A stretch of 64,000 bases of DNA from Notospermus geniculatus (GCA_002633025.1 NMRB01000758.1:27920-91919), one strand, 5' to 3'. Counted from the stretch's first letter, positions 44,493 through 56,360 are shown. Notes: generated by a model from the letters alone, not told the origin. A program made the numbers and translations.

Positions 44493-44829
44493 AGCCCTCC
44501 ATCGTAGCCCAACTGGTTTGACAGATATTACCAGTATCAGGTATATTACCAAACACGGTCTATTACCAAACACTCTTTGCAGCAGATTTTGCATTGACAC
44601 TTCTCTTCATATTGCTTCAGTGAAATTCATTCTGACCATATTTCTTGTGGCCAGATTGGTTATCAAAATGGGTAATCTCCTATTGGTATCGTATGTAGTG
44701 AACTGCACTTGTGCTGCGCATCGGCTGAGCAAAACTTTGCGGACATATATAATGGCATTTTTGACCACTTTCCATGAGCCAAGGCAAGGGCGTGACATCC
44801 TCGCTGAGTTGCATTTTCATTGCCAAAGG

Positions 44830-45207
44830 TAAACTCCCTACGCAGTTGTGAGTCGCGCCCACTTCGGTTTACTCGCTCCCCACAACTGCTTTACTTCGTG
44901 GAAGTCGCCGTGTTTGGTCAACAGATGGCGTCAGAGCCTGGCGCGAGTTTTACAGCCTATCAGCACGCTGCTTTCAGAACCCGTTGGCCCGTTGGCAACG
45001 GATGTTCTTGTGGTACCATGGCTACGAACCGCTTGGCCAATGAAAAAGTGTCTCAGGCCAGCTTGGTTACCGGTTGCTGGGCGCTCTCATTGGTCGACTC
45101 TTTCAGCGCCATCTGTTGACCGAACGCGGCGAATTTTACGAAGTTAAGCAGTTGTGGAGAGCGGGTAAACCGAAGGGGGCGCGGTACACAACTGCATAGG
45201 GAGTTTA
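44830..45207. mobile_element. 378-bp TIR element
   Basis: Ends TAAACTCCCTACGCAGTTGT / ACAACTGCATAGGGAGTTTA. The arms continue for about 110 bp through CTTCGGTTTAC and CAACAGATGGCG. Confidence 0.85.
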
Positions 45208-46041
45208 TGCCAACATGGCCAAAGGCGGCAACTTCCACATCAATGACATCGCTGCATCTTGCCATCTTGTTGATTTGGCTGTCTACTGTTTAACCTGACA
45301 GTTGGCTCAATCTGTATTCACTAGAATCTTGTTGATGGGGTCCTGCCATGACCAGAACTGTGATCTACACCTATACATACAGTTAATAGTGTGCTACTGA
45401 GACACACCGCTTTATGCTTTATTTAGTCACACACATATTTCTGTTCTTTATTGCACTGTTCTTTTTGTACCATCCCTGTCCCTGCATGGCCTGATTTCGG
45501 CTTATTTAGCTTCCTGCAGTTATAAATGATTTCATTAGTAACACGGAATTACCGGCATCGGGTCATGCTGCGATGGGGGCCTTTCCAATTCCAGATACAC
45601 CGCCAAATACTTTTAATGTAACTTCTTGTACAGGGCCAGTAATGCCCTCGGGTCTCGGCCCTTCAAATTGTAGCTGCAGTTTTATAAATAAAACTACTTA
45701 TGAACTGAACTACTGTTCGAATCAACTGCCAGGCCTATTTACTGTTACATTCAAATTAGTTTTTATTGCTCATACAGGCCCAAGCTGTGCAAAATCCAAG
45801 AACGAGCCCAAAATACAATTGACTCAGTCTATAACAATGTGTCATGCCAGATCACTAGGCCTGTACGATTTCCAGTTTACTCTGGTCTGATGATTGTACA
45901 CCAAAGCATTGGTGTTATGATCTAACCTACTCACATAACACGAACTGGTATCTGACAATGTCTAATACAATAGGAGCCCGGTAATACTTCCAGCCAACAG
46001 TTCAGCCTCACGACTGTCAGGAATAGGGAACAACTCTATTA

Positions 46042-46683
46042 GAGTTGTTCCCTATTCCTGACAGTTGTGGGCCTGAACTGCTGGCTGGAAATATTACCCG
46101 GGCTACTATTGTATTAGACATACCTGTTCAAGCATAATCCCAACGCTCATTTCCTCGGTGTACAGTAGTCAGGCCAGAATAAATAGGAAATCGTTAGGCC
46201 TAGTGATTTGCCCTCAATCGCAGCCCTTCTGTTTTGACAGATATTACCAAACACCCTTTGCAGCAGATTTTGCATTGACACTTCTATTCATAGCTTCAGT
46301 GAAATTCATTCTAACAATATTGCTGACGATATTTCAATTTTATCGGCTGAGGAAAACTTTCCGGACATACATGTATATAATGGTATTTTTGGCCATTTTT
46401 CATGAGCCAAGGCAAGGGCGTGATGTTTTCGCTGAGTTCCATTGTCATTGCCAAAGGTGGCAACTTCCACCAGTGACTGCATTTCTGCGTCCTGCAATAC
46501 TAGGCCTGTACGATTTCCATTTTACTCTGGTCTGACGATTGTACACCAAAGCATTGGTGTTATGATGTAACCTACTCACATAACACGAACTGGTATCTGA
46601 CAATGTCTAATACAATAGTAGCCCGGTGTAATACTTCCAGCCAACAGTTCAAGCCCACGACTGTCAGGAATAGGGAACAACTC
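46042..46683. mobile_element. 642-bp TIR element E2
   Basis: About 95-bp TIRs (GAGTTGTTCCCTATTCCTGA, ACAGTTGTGGGC, ACTATTGTATTAGAC), with TA at 46040-46041 and 46684-46685. It lies 5 bp from the end of E1, in the same orientation. Confidence 0.85.
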
Positions 46684-46936
46684 TACTAGGAGCAGTCAGC
46701 CCGCTCATCACCAAAAGAAGGCAGCAAAGTTCTACCGGACGAATACAATTGATAACTTCCCTGATTTGGTGCTACATCATGAATGGGTTCGCTGGGCATT
46801 CAATTGCATCGTAGTAACTCCTATTTGTGATTGACAGCTCCTAAGTGTTTCAGGTACTGCATATGTCTCGAAGAATGCATCAGGAGTGAAACAAGACGTT
46901 CGCCTCATTCTTACCCCTGCTTGTCAAGGTGAACAG
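46684..46936. other. intergenic, nothing recognised
   Basis: No motif found. Confidence 0.4.
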
Positions 46937-47753
46937 GCCTATGGGCGGTTATTTCCGCAAAAAATCAGTGTCAGGTTTTTCATTCTTAGCACAGAAATTC
47001 TATGCAGAGAGCGCACAAGTAGCGGGAAGCAGTTTGATTGAGTGTCAGTTTTCTATAGGTTTGTGGTCAAACCATTATTCAGGGTACGCATGCCATTGAT
47101 TTTGAAAAGGCTTAGGCCCTTTTAAAAAAAAGTTTCTCAGTTTGTCCATACTGTCACTCCAACAGTTCAGCTATTGTGTGGAGCCAGACTGTTGTTGAAG
47201 TGTCTGTGCAACAACTCTTTGACAACTGTTGTGGAGACTGTTGAATGGGATAAAGGTCTACTAGTGAGAGCCATGGCTGCACGCGAAGACAACGACGAGA
47301 TGCTGTTACAAAAGCAGAGGTTAGCAGGCCTGTTTAATTTAAGCCTGCCCCCACGGGCGATTTTTCGAGTGATTTTCTCGGTGACCGGCCTTGCGACCAC
47401 AGCAGCGACTGAACATATTTTTAGTTTTTGTCGACTCGTTTGCGACAAATTCTTCATTGGAAGATCAGTGATGTCGCGGATGACATCACTGACGACCTCA
47501 AAGGTAATTATCGCATGCGACGTAGTAGTCGCATCTGTAGTCGCCCCATTTTTTTGGTCGCCTGTGTGCGTCATGCTTTAGGGCAATGATAATGCCAGGA
47601 TTGGCGCATACCTTGGAGGTCGTGAGGAGCTGTCTGATCATGAGAGGCGAATTTAAATATTTCACGCTACTTGTGCGCTGTCTACATAGGAATTCTGTGC
47701 TAAAATGAAAAACCTGACACTGATTTTTTGCGGAAATAACCGCCCATACAGGC
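46937..47753. mobile_element. 817-bp TIR element with internal foldbacks
   Basis: Arms of about 90 bp: ATGGGCGGTTATTTCCGC, ATCAGTGTCAGGTTTTTCAT, GCGCACAAGTAGCG and their inverse. Inside there are GTCGC-rich symmetric stretches and AGTGATGTC / GACATCACT. ORFs of 135 codons overlap on opposite strands (47167-47581) without a recognisable domain, so neither is called. Confidence 0.75.
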
Positions 47754-47885
47754 TAACATGAGAAGGCCTAGGCCTGCGGCATGACTGTAGGCTTATGTTA
47801 CCTATGACCGCAGCAACAGGCCAATCAATGGCACAAGAAAGCACAGTCGTGCACACATCATTACATGCATCAGTGCCACACAATA

Positions 47886-48142
47886 GGGCCGTTTAGACGA
47901 CAAGCAAAAAACTACATTCAGATTCAATCCGATTGGATCCGATCGACCCGCATCGGGTCTCATTTGCGTTCAGACGAGATTTGAATGTGGTCGTGTGTGG
48001 TCCAATGCGGCCCAACGTTGATTTGGAACTATTTTAAATTCACATTGGACCGCATTGGGTAGCGTTTACACGCAAGAGTTTTGAACCACAATCGGATTCG
48101 ATCAGATCGCATGTGGATTTTTGCCTGTCGTCTAAACGGCCC
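47886..48142. mobile_element. 257-bp hairpin MITE
   Basis: Ends GGGCCGTTTAGACGACA / TGTCGTCTAAACGGCCC. The interior has CAATCCGATTGGATCCGATC against GATTCGATCAGATCGC. Confidence 0.85.
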
Positions 48143-48721
48143 TTTTATCATTGTGTATTATTGTGACATGACGATAAAATGTGAAAACATGGTTCACCAA
48201 AACGAAAAACAACAAAACACGGACGACGAAGACGGACGGCGACGACAACAAAAATCAACAAAAGTGGTTACATTTCAGATGTTTATTTCACGATTTATCA
48301 ATCATCACTTACAACAGAAAGTGTGCTAAGAATGATAAGCGTTAGAATCCCCAGACATCCGAACTGGTGGCCATGTTTGTTTACATCGGGGTGGAGGCTT
48401 TTCAATGTATAGTCTAAGTTTTACAATCATATTGATTCAAAGTCAGAATAACGGAAAATCTGTTTCTGGAATATATGAAAATATATGCGTTAAATTTGGT
48501 CTGTCGTATTCAAAAGTTTGTCTGTCGTTTCTCCGATTGATAAAACTTGATAATCTTCAAAGGTTTGATATTAAATTGTTTTTTTCGTACATAGTATAGT
48601 AAGTAACCTATCGGTTGCTATTTGAATTTGAAAATAACCTTAGAAGGAACAAAGAAATGAGAGCTGTAAATTAACAAGGCCTGCTTCTTTCTTCGTGGTC
48701 TATGGAATCGTCCCTGTTCAG
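48143..48721. other. downstream flank of the vWFA gene, nothing recognised
   Basis: Short ORFs only. Confidence 0.4.
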
Positions 48722-51700
48722 TTATTTGCCACTTGCGATCTGATTGACAATGTCGACTGCAACTTGGGATATTTGGTGTTGATTCATGTTTGAAATGTCG
48801 ATCTGCGTTGTTCCTATCATATCCTTTACTGAGGGGCGGAGGTTTGTATTCTTGCCAATGATCACGAGGTAGTGTTTAACACCTTGTCTGCGAATCGAAT
48901 CCCCTGCTTTCTGCAAACCGATTTAATAGGCTAATAAAAAAGTGTTTTATTCGAAGAAAAAACAATGAAATGTGTTGACTGCGTCAAAAGACCTCGTGAA
49001 AAGGGCACAACCGCTCTCGCTGGCAGCGCCTCCCAGCAGCGACAGTTCTACAGGTTCCCCTTTTCATTTGCAACTTTGGCAAAAACTGAAGTGAAAGCGA
49101 CTTGGGCTAGGACGAAGTTTTTCGACCAGTCTTGCAGATAAGAATGAGAAATGAGATGGCAGTTCCCTCAGTTACGTACCCTTATTCTCCACCAGGTGAA
49201 ATCTTCCATTTTACCACTGTAAAGGAAGATGGCAACTAACTTTGGATGATCACTTCGAGGATGGTTGAGGTGTATATTCCACAATTCTCCACCTACTCTG
49301 TTCAGGGCATGGATCAGTCCATCTCCCCTATAATGTGGACTTGTCTCTGAGATCCTTCTTGCACCGTTCAATACATTTTTTTCTGTTTGCCCTGCACCCT
49401 CACTCGGGTCACGAAATAGTGTGCTATCGCTCTTGAATGAGAACAATGAATCAGTGTTAGATATGACAGGCCTGCGTTGGCATTCCATAAGGCTGCAAGC
49501 TGCATGCTGTTACATAGTCATTTTTGGACAGGCGTTTTGAATTTCAGTGTGGCAAAACCGGACTATATAAACTAATGCAAATTGCAGTTATGATTTAAAT
49601 TTAGTCCAATTTTCTTTGACCACCCGATACTTACATGTCCTCTGGAAATACCATTCATATGGATCAGCGTCTGTGTGGGACCTATCTCGACGGCTTTCAC
49701 AAATGCAGTTACAAAGTGTTCAGCTCTTGTCATCATCTCTTTGTTAATATTTCTAGATATGTCCACTTGGAATAAGACATTTGCTTTCATAGAAACCTCT
49801 GGAAAAATGACAAGCCAATTTAACGGAAGAGCCCACAAGGCCTACAGAATCCGTCAATGAAATGGTCCATGGACCATGTGCTCACCTGGGCGAATGTACC
49901 AAAAGAACGAACAAGTGTCAAGTCTATATACTGTATCCGATGTGTTTAGTGGCCGCGGCCGGGAAGATCGTCGTGCCTCGATTTTCTAATTATACACCTT
50001 CCCGGCCACCAAGTAGAGCGCATAGGCGTAACAAAATTAATCTCCTTAAAGCCTAGCTTTACATAACCACATTGGTCAGACGTCCCATGTCGTTTTTCCC
50101 ATAAATGAAACGCGATCCCCATCCCGAGGTAGTTGTCGAACATGACCCTTGTAGGATTGCGAATCATTCACTACTACGGGCCCTTTTGTTAGATTGTATT
50201 TTATAACTTGCCGGGAACGTGTGTAATCAGAAAATCAAGGCACGACGATGTTCCCGGCCGCGGCAACTAAACACATCGGACACAGTAAATGTCCCAGGGA
50301 AACACCCTACCAGTAGAACTTTCTTTATGGTATTGTTCAAATGATATGAACTAAAGTAGGCCTATATTTTTCACGATAGACGGCTGGCGGCCATATTTGA
50401 AGTAGGGGAGACCGGGGCTGGTTGTAACAGCGGTAGGTTGTAATAGGTTTAATATTTCCTAGAATATCCACTAGGAGGGGCTGCGATTCCTGACATACAT
50501 CGGAATTGATATTTGCTGTCTTTATACCAAAGGGCATCTGAATCTCCGAATTGACTTTCCAAAAAAATCGACAACAACCTTTTTAGAGCATATGAGTACA
50601 AAATGACATGATCAGAAAAGCTCTCCTGCTTTACTGCCTGTGCAGTTTTAGAAGTTTGTTAGAATACTATTTGAATAATGATGTCAAGCCTGTACGACTG
50701 GTCCCGTGTGATGAGGCCCACTTCCACATGCTTTGGTATTGCAGCTCACATCTAACCTGAACTCTAGATTGGGTTGGTTGTAACAAATTTGATGGGGCAC
50801 GATGTAACATCGTCGTCCTGCTGAGAAAATTGCCTATCTCATTTTATTTCAGGTTTTGAGAAAATGGCAAAAAAACCAAATTGCTTACTCACCACTTTGA
50901 GATTTTCATCCATCCTCATCCCTCATCCTATAGACTGTTCAATCAAATATTCTTTTTTGTAAGAAGAACGGATTTGCTGTTATTAGAACTTCATTTAGGA
51001 CATGTAGGAGACAAATTCCTGTGCCATTTTGAGAAATATGAAGAAATAAAGGAAAATTTGCCATGCTCACCATGCTCAATATTTCCTAGAATATCCACTA
51101 GGAGGGGCTACGATTCCTGACATACATCGGAATTGATATTTGCCGTCTTTATACCAAAGGGCATCTGAATCTCCGAATTGACTTTCCAAAAAATCGACAA
51201 AAACCTTTTTAGTGCATGTGAGTAAAAAATGACATGATCAGAAAAGCTCTCCTGCTTTTACTGCCTGTGCAGTTTTAGAAGTTTGTCAGAATACTATTTG
51301 AATAATGATGTCAAGCCTGTACGACTGGTCCCGTGTGATGAGGCCCACTTCCACATGCTTTGGTATTGCAGCTCACATCTAACCTGAACTATAGCTTGGG
51401 TTGGTTGTAACAAATTTGATGGGGCACATTGTAACATCGTCATCCTGCTGCGAAAATTGCCTATCTCCCCCNAATGGCAAAAAACAAAATTGCTTACTCA
51501 CCACTTTGAAATTTTCATCCATCCTCATCCCTCATCCTATAGACTGTTCAATCAAATAATTTTTTTGTAAGAAGAACGGATTTGCTGTGATTAGAACTTC
51601 ATTTAGGAGACAAATCCCTGTGCCATTTTGAGACATATGAAGAAATAAAGGAAAATTTGCCATGCTCACTTTTTGAGATGTGTTACAACAAACCTCATAA

Positions 51701-54700
51701 CTTTTTATTGGGGTTGGGTTGTAACAGTCGATTTTGGACACATTTTTCAGAGACATGGATAGAGATGGATAAACTTTGTTTAATGTACAAGTAACCATTG
51801 ACATAAATATTCAAAACACCAAGTGGGTTATAGCAAAAATAGATAAGAGAGTCCTCTCTTATCTATTTTTGGTTATAGATACATGCTGCAATTAGGAAGT
51901 AACAGACATCAAACGGAAAAGTGTTACAACCAGCCCCGGTCTCCCCTACAATATACATGTAGCTAAAATTTGCCAAACATGTAGAGGTTATCTATATAAT
52001 AGGCCTACACTCACTGGCCATAAGTATTGCAACATACGTTTTTTCTTAATTCCTCGGTAGTCAGTCATCAGTCTTTGATTTTCAAATGTGGATGTGATAC
52101 TTTGAAGGGTAATATTTCTGTTGGTTCGAAAAATTTTAAGGAAAAGTGAATATATCACGGAAATATCAGAATATCAAAATATCACCGATTTGAGATCTCG
52201 AACATTTTGAAGTGCAAGACTGCCAAATTTTTACAAAATGAAGACAAGAGAAATTCATTCACAACTGCGAAAAAATTAAGCTGAAAAGGCTCATCGTTTT
52301 CGTGTTATTTGACGTAGAAAAATGCCCTATTTTGTCAAAAATCGAGTTTTTTTTAAAGAAAAGTTCAATTTTCTTGATAACTGTGGCTTTTCATTGGATG
52401 AAACTGGCATGGTGGGACACATGGGATGTCAGCTTTATATCAGCAGCGTAATCTCATGCAAAATCTCACTTTTTCAGTTTTTGATAATTTTCGTTAATAT
52501 CAGATATGAAAATAGAAACGGGTTTCTAAGGTGAAAGTCATCGCGTCCTTCTACCAGATTCGAACCCACGGACCCTCGCACGATAATATCAAATATCTTC
52601 GCAGTTGATATTTTTCAATTTTTTTTCTTGTAAATCCTTCCTCATCATCAGGCTTCATTATCGTGAAAAGGAGAGAGCGATCCAGTATCACATGAAGATT
52701 TTGTCATTTTCATGTTTTGATATTTCGTTGTTAAGGCTTGATATTTTCATCAGCAGTGAGATTTTTCAGTCCGTATGGCCAACACCATGTTTCGCCATAG
52801 GTCCCCCTATATATCGGGTGGCCCAAAAAAATGGACTAAATTCAAATTCCAGTAACTTCATTAGTTTTCAGGGCACTTCACTGAAATTTTGTACACGTGA
52901 TAAACTGGTTGTCATCTATCATTACAATAATTTTCATGAGCCTACATGCACTGGTTTTGTCACAGTGAAACAGTTTAGAATGGTTGTCAAAAAAGGATAT
53001 GCCGGGAAAAATGAATTTCAGACTTCCGAATATCAAACAATTCGAACATCCTTTACCGGCCATAACCTCGACAACTGTCACAGTACGCCAGTGATATTTA
53101 AGGTCTTGCATCATATGGTTATAAGCTATATGTGACAAAAAAAATCAAACATGTAGATCTATCCCTGTACAAATGCTGATGAACTGAAATTGACATGGTG
53201 AAAAACGCAATTCCGGTATGTCCACCCTCATAAATCATTTCAAATTGTGGCTAATATTCCTTAATTTTAATTGCTCGGCATTTGTACAGGGATAAAGGTA
53301 TATGTCTGATTTTTTTGTCAGTAATACCTATGAACATTACGATATAAAGCACTAAATGTCCCTGGCCTACTACCACAATTGTCGAAGTTACGGGCGGTTA
53401 AGTGTGTTCCAGTTTTTTGTACAAATTCGGTAGGATTTTTTCGGCATGTCATTTTTAGACATGCGCTGTAATTTTTTTTCATTGTAGCAAAACCGGACTG
53501 CGTAAACTAATGAAATCTGCAGGAATTACAGGCAATAACCATCTGTTATAGTGTGCAAAATTTCATTGATGAGCCTACCAAACTTGTGACGCTATTGGAA
53601 TTTGAATTTAGTCCAGTTTTTTTGGGCCACCCGATATACTTGAAAATAGATGCAAAAGTAGTGAAGGCATGAGAGAAATCCAGAATGAAATGTCCAGGGA
53701 CATTGTGCTCACCTCTGTGACAGAGTAAGGAAGTGTGACTATCCTGGTGAATGGTGAAAGATTAGTGCAGATACGATAAAGCAGTATGAGGCATGGGTTG
53801 AAGTCCATTTTACAAGATGGCTGCCTGGCGGCCATATTTGACGTCCAATCTAACCGAAATTTGCCATACATTTAAAGGTTACCTAGATACATGTTTTGGC
53901 AAGGTTATAACATCCCACCTACTCCTATTTATGAGATACGGGTCAAAGTCGTTTTTTCAAGATGGCTTCCTGGCAGCCATATTTGAAGTCCAATAGGGTC
54001 GAAATTTGGTGCACTTGTAGAGGGTGGCTAGATATATCTTCACATCAAATCAAAAGACTCTATGTCAAATAGCCACGAAATGTGCCACCAAACAGTGGCA
54101 TTTTGAACTTTCACCTCTGTGACCTTGAAAAGTGGTTCAAATCGAAAACCAGGTGTGAAGGGAAAGAATGTCCTAGAAAAAACTGTCCGGGGAACAAAAG
54201 GTCCTATTGTTACATTCTAATCTCTGACAATTGGTTTCTATATGCATGCCGCTTAATCCGTCATTCAACAATTGAAGTGGACACTTTTTACAGGGGGGCA
54301 CTATTTACTGCTACACCGGTATTCATGTGATGTTGTCTCATCAGAGCAACCCACCATAAAAATTTCATGATTCTAGCTAGCAGCCTTCAGGAGATATGGC
54401 CAAAAGAAGGTTTTCACAAAGCGCCCCCTACAGGCCAGAGTGTAAAACTAGCAGCACCAAGTTCCGGTCCAGAGATAGTTTTTACCATAGGGTAACTATA
54501 CACCAAGTTTCAAGTTTCTAAGCCAAGCGGTTTAGAAATGTGCCACCCCTGTTATGGGTGGCGTCCACTAGAGCGCCGACAAGATTAGGAAGGGTTGCGG
54601 AAGCAAATTATGCCATTTCGGCATCCTTTCCGCGTCAGTCGCGAAAAAAGTGTGCGAATCATCGTTTCCTGGGACATTACTACGAATCTCTGCAGACATA

Positions 54701-55741
54701 CCTGGGAGTGTCCTAGGAATCAATCGTGAAGGGCACGAAATGCTGCTGATCGTAGCAGGACAGCGCGGACACATCTAGGATCACACCAGGACTGGTAAAA
54801 TCATGGACTAGGACAATCGGGTAGATATGCGGACAATATGAGGAAATAATTCAAGGTTATAAATTCTGCGCCGACTTTGGATTTTTCTCATATGTCTGCT
54901 AGCCGTCATGGAGTTAGGAAAAACGGCCACACTGAAAAACGTTACACCGGCCATAAACTCCTCCACGCCGCAACCTGTTGACCTTTCCGTGTCTTGTCCG
55001 CAAATGTCTTGACGGCTTCGCGCACTCGCTTATTTTGATCTGCATCGGCTCCGCGCTTTCCTGAAACAGTCCGCGTGGCTTCTGCTTGCCTTCGCGAAGC
55101 TGCCCGCACCGCGGAAGCTTTCAGGAGCGTTTGCAGAAGTGTTACAGAAAGGCGGGATGTCCTGACGATGTCCGCACGACAATGCAGACAAGTTGCCGAA
55201 GGTGTCGGGAAGTTCATTTCCGCGTCGAAATTTTGGTCTCGATCAAAATTTAGATGCGGAAATTTCGCCCTCTCCCGGACGTGCGGAAATGCCGGGAACT
55301 GCTTAGGAATGATAAAGACAGTGAACGGAATCTTTCAAGAATATGCGGAGAGGTTGCGGAATTGCTAAATTTGCGTTCCGCGTCTTGTCCGCGCCCTAGT
55401 GGACGCTAGGTTTTAACGACGACGGACGACACGCCATAAGAAAAGCTCACCTCACAGAGGTGAGCTAAAAACCCTATGTTGCAATACTTATGACCAGTGA
55501 GTGTACACATTGGTACCAAGTTGCAACATTCTAGTTGCTGTTCTTCATGAGATATTGGCTAAAGTCCCATTTTCACGATGGGCCATGTATTTTGAAGTTG
55601 GGTCTTAGGTCTTGGGTCTTAGTTTTGTAGACACCCCGAATGATGATGATGATAAAAATGAAAGTTAGACACAAACATCTACTCACTTGCGCCAACACTG
55701 GCGGTAGCAACAACAGCGAGAAACACGAACTGACACCACAT
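48722..55741 (-). CDS. secreted von Willebrand factor A-type domain protein, 219 aa
   Basis: Four coding exons: 55741-55687, 49798-49635, 49431-49180 and 48910-48722 (55, 164, 252 and 189 nt; total 660). All introns are GT-AG and phases match at each join (1, 0, 0). Residues 1-18 (MWCQFVFLAVVATASVGA) form a signal peptide. A single vWFA fold follows: ANVLFQVDISRN (strand A with the MIDAS loop), a helix with FVTAFVKAVEIG, GDGLIHALNRVGGELW, KLVAIFLYSGKMEDF, then IRRQGVKHYLVIIG and a C-terminal helix to the stop. Typical vWFA domains are about 180-200 residues, so the protein is signal peptide plus domain. Metal binding is doubtful: DxSxS reads D31-I-S33-R-N35 and the TDG aspartate is replaced (LYSG). 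It probably acts outside the cell as an adhesion or recognition module. Intron 1 (5.9 kb) is almost entirely transposons. The gene model rests on splice logic, not transcripts. Confidence 0.8.
49526..49630. mobile_element. partial TATCGGGTGG-type TIR element in vWFA intron 2
   Basis: Matches the right end of the element at 52810-53638 (CAAAACCGGACT, TAAACTAATG, AAATTTAGTCCA, CCACCCGATA). Its TIR starts 5 nt after the splice donor GT at 49634. Confidence 0.75.
49930..50286. mobile_element. 357-bp TIR element
   Basis: ACTGTATCCGATGTGTTTAG / CTAAACACATCGGACACAGT ends. Arms of about 65 bp include GCCGCGGCCGGGAA and CGTCGTGCCT. Confidence 0.85.
50405..51947. mobile_element. 1.54-kb TIR element with internal tandem duplication
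   Basis: TIR GGGGAGACCGGGGCTGGTTG / CAACCAGCCCCGGTCTCCCC, flanked by TA. The interior is a direct duplication of about 630 bp (50449-51079 and 51080-51672), with the lone N at 51472 in the second unit. GGTTGGTTGTAACA phrases recur. No transposase recognised. Confidence 0.85.
52810..53638. mobile_element. 829-bp TIR element, ATATCGGGTGGCCCAAAAA type
   Basis: About 40-bp TIRs: TATCGGGTGGCCCAAAAAAA, TGGACTAAATTC, AAATTCCA with the inverse at the right, in a TA context. Translations such as YRVAQKN across this TIR are artefacts. Confidence 0.85.
54561..55406. mobile_element. 846-bp TIR element
   Basis: GCGTCCACTAGAGCGCCGAC at the left and the inverse of GCGCCCTAGTGGACGC at the right; arms continue with GGTTGCGGAA and GCAAATT. 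The interior has ordinary GC-rich sequence without a domain. Confidence 0.75.
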
Positions 55742-55754
55742 GATGCTTGCTGTT

Positions 55755-55937
55755 TCTGCAAATAGAAATCGAGTGACTTTTCGAATTCAATTTGGCCTTT
55801 TGCAGTGAGTGTGAAAGTAATTGGCTAAAATTTCGGACTTGTCATCACAACTGGAATCGACGAAATCTATGTGATAGACACACAAAGCTTCGAGAACAGA
55901 ATACTATACCACATCCGCAAGTCTACTCACCTTAAAC
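55755..55937 (-). promoter_or_regulatory. vWFA gene 5-prime UTR splice sites
   Basis: The acceptor TTCTATTTGCAG sits 14 nt before the start codon (its last base at about 55756). A donor, TTTAAG|GTGAGT, at 55930-55925 would join an upstream non-coding exon. Intron length about 175 bp. Confidence 0.5.
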
Positions 55938-56145
55938 TTCTCCCAGCAAACTGAAAATCTCCCCAAGGATCTGCTGTGATGTAGGACGCAAACGTGATGT
56001 CACAAACTTGAGAAGTCAGATAGCCAATCGGTACACAAGAATCGGAATAATCATCGTGGCGATGAATGATTTGTTCTCTGAACGATGGCAGCACAAGTCA
56101 TGACAGTCTTCAGAAGTCTCTGCCACAGGGCTGTGAGCTGAAACC

Positions 56146-56151
56146 TATATA
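56146..56151 (-). promoter_or_regulatory. candidate TATA box of the vWFA gene
   Basis: TATATA in GTATATAGG on the minus strand, about 215 nt upstream of the proposed UTR donor, predicts a start near 56120. Weak evidence on its own. Confidence 0.3.
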
Positions 56152-56202
56152 CATGTATGCATATTGTGTGTGATACCTCATGTCCACGTCAAGGCACAGG
56201 CG

Positions 56203-56360
56203 ATAGTGGGGAGGTTTCGAAATCAAACGATAAACCAAAACTTTACGACAACGTTATTTTTCATACTACACATTAACCAGATTTTGCATTGCGTTTTCGG
56301 TACAAAAATAAAGTTGTCGTTAACGTTTACGTTTATCGTTTGATTTCGAAACCTCCCTAT
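56203..56360. mobile_element. 158-bp hairpin MITE
   Basis: GGAGGTTTCGAAATCAAACG, ATAAAC / GTTTAT and the inverse CGTTTGATTTCGAAACCTCC. Lies immediately against the next hairpin. Confidence 0.85.

Larger units (their letters stand above)
43165..46036. mobile_element. TIR element E1 expanded by nested insertions
   Basis: Ends GAGTTGTTCCCTATTCCTGA / TCAGGAATAGGGAACAACTC with TA outside. Compared with the compact relative at 46042-46683 it contains extra blocks. One is 43212-44258, flanked by CTGG. Others are the hairpins at 44384-44492 and 44830-45207, and there are further segments around 45210-45760. The 298-codon ORF at 43513-44409 crosses several of these joins and is spurious. Confidence 0.75.
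49859..52006 (+). repeat. dispersed repeat (40.6-kb family) split by insertions
   Basis: Pieces at 49859-49929, 50287-50402, 51950-52006 and 55506 to about 55600 join into one copy (GAAATGGTCCATGGACCATG, GGGAAACA, GGCGGCCATATTTGAAG, AAATTTGCCAAACATGTAGA, CAAGTTGCAACATTCT). A TIR element is inserted between each neighbouring pair. Confidence 0.7.
52008..55503. mobile_element. 3.5-kb TA-flanked TIR element holding nested elements
   Basis: CACTCACTGGCCATAAGTAT / ATACTTATGACCAGTGAGTG with TA on each side (52006-52007 and 55504-55505), a Tc1/mariner-like layout. Inside are the elements at 52810-53638 and 54561-55406 and AAGATGGCTGCCTGGC(G/A)GCC repeats (about 53813 and 53960). There is also a SINE tail (54921-54950), a minus-strand B-box (GTGGGTTCGAATCTGG, about 52553) and a GACGACGGACGACACGCCAT...GCTCACCTC repeat end. 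No intact transposase. Confidence 0.8.

Noticed and set aside
47167-47581. Overlapping 135-codon ORFs on both strands inside a TIR element
   Set aside because: Neither has a recognisable domain and the region is rich in internal foldbacks; they are mirror-image open frames.
52605-53135. 176-codon ORF containing YRVAQKN
   Set aside because: The phrase is a reading of the TATCGGGTGGCCC transposon terminus; the frame spans the TIR boundary and has no domain.
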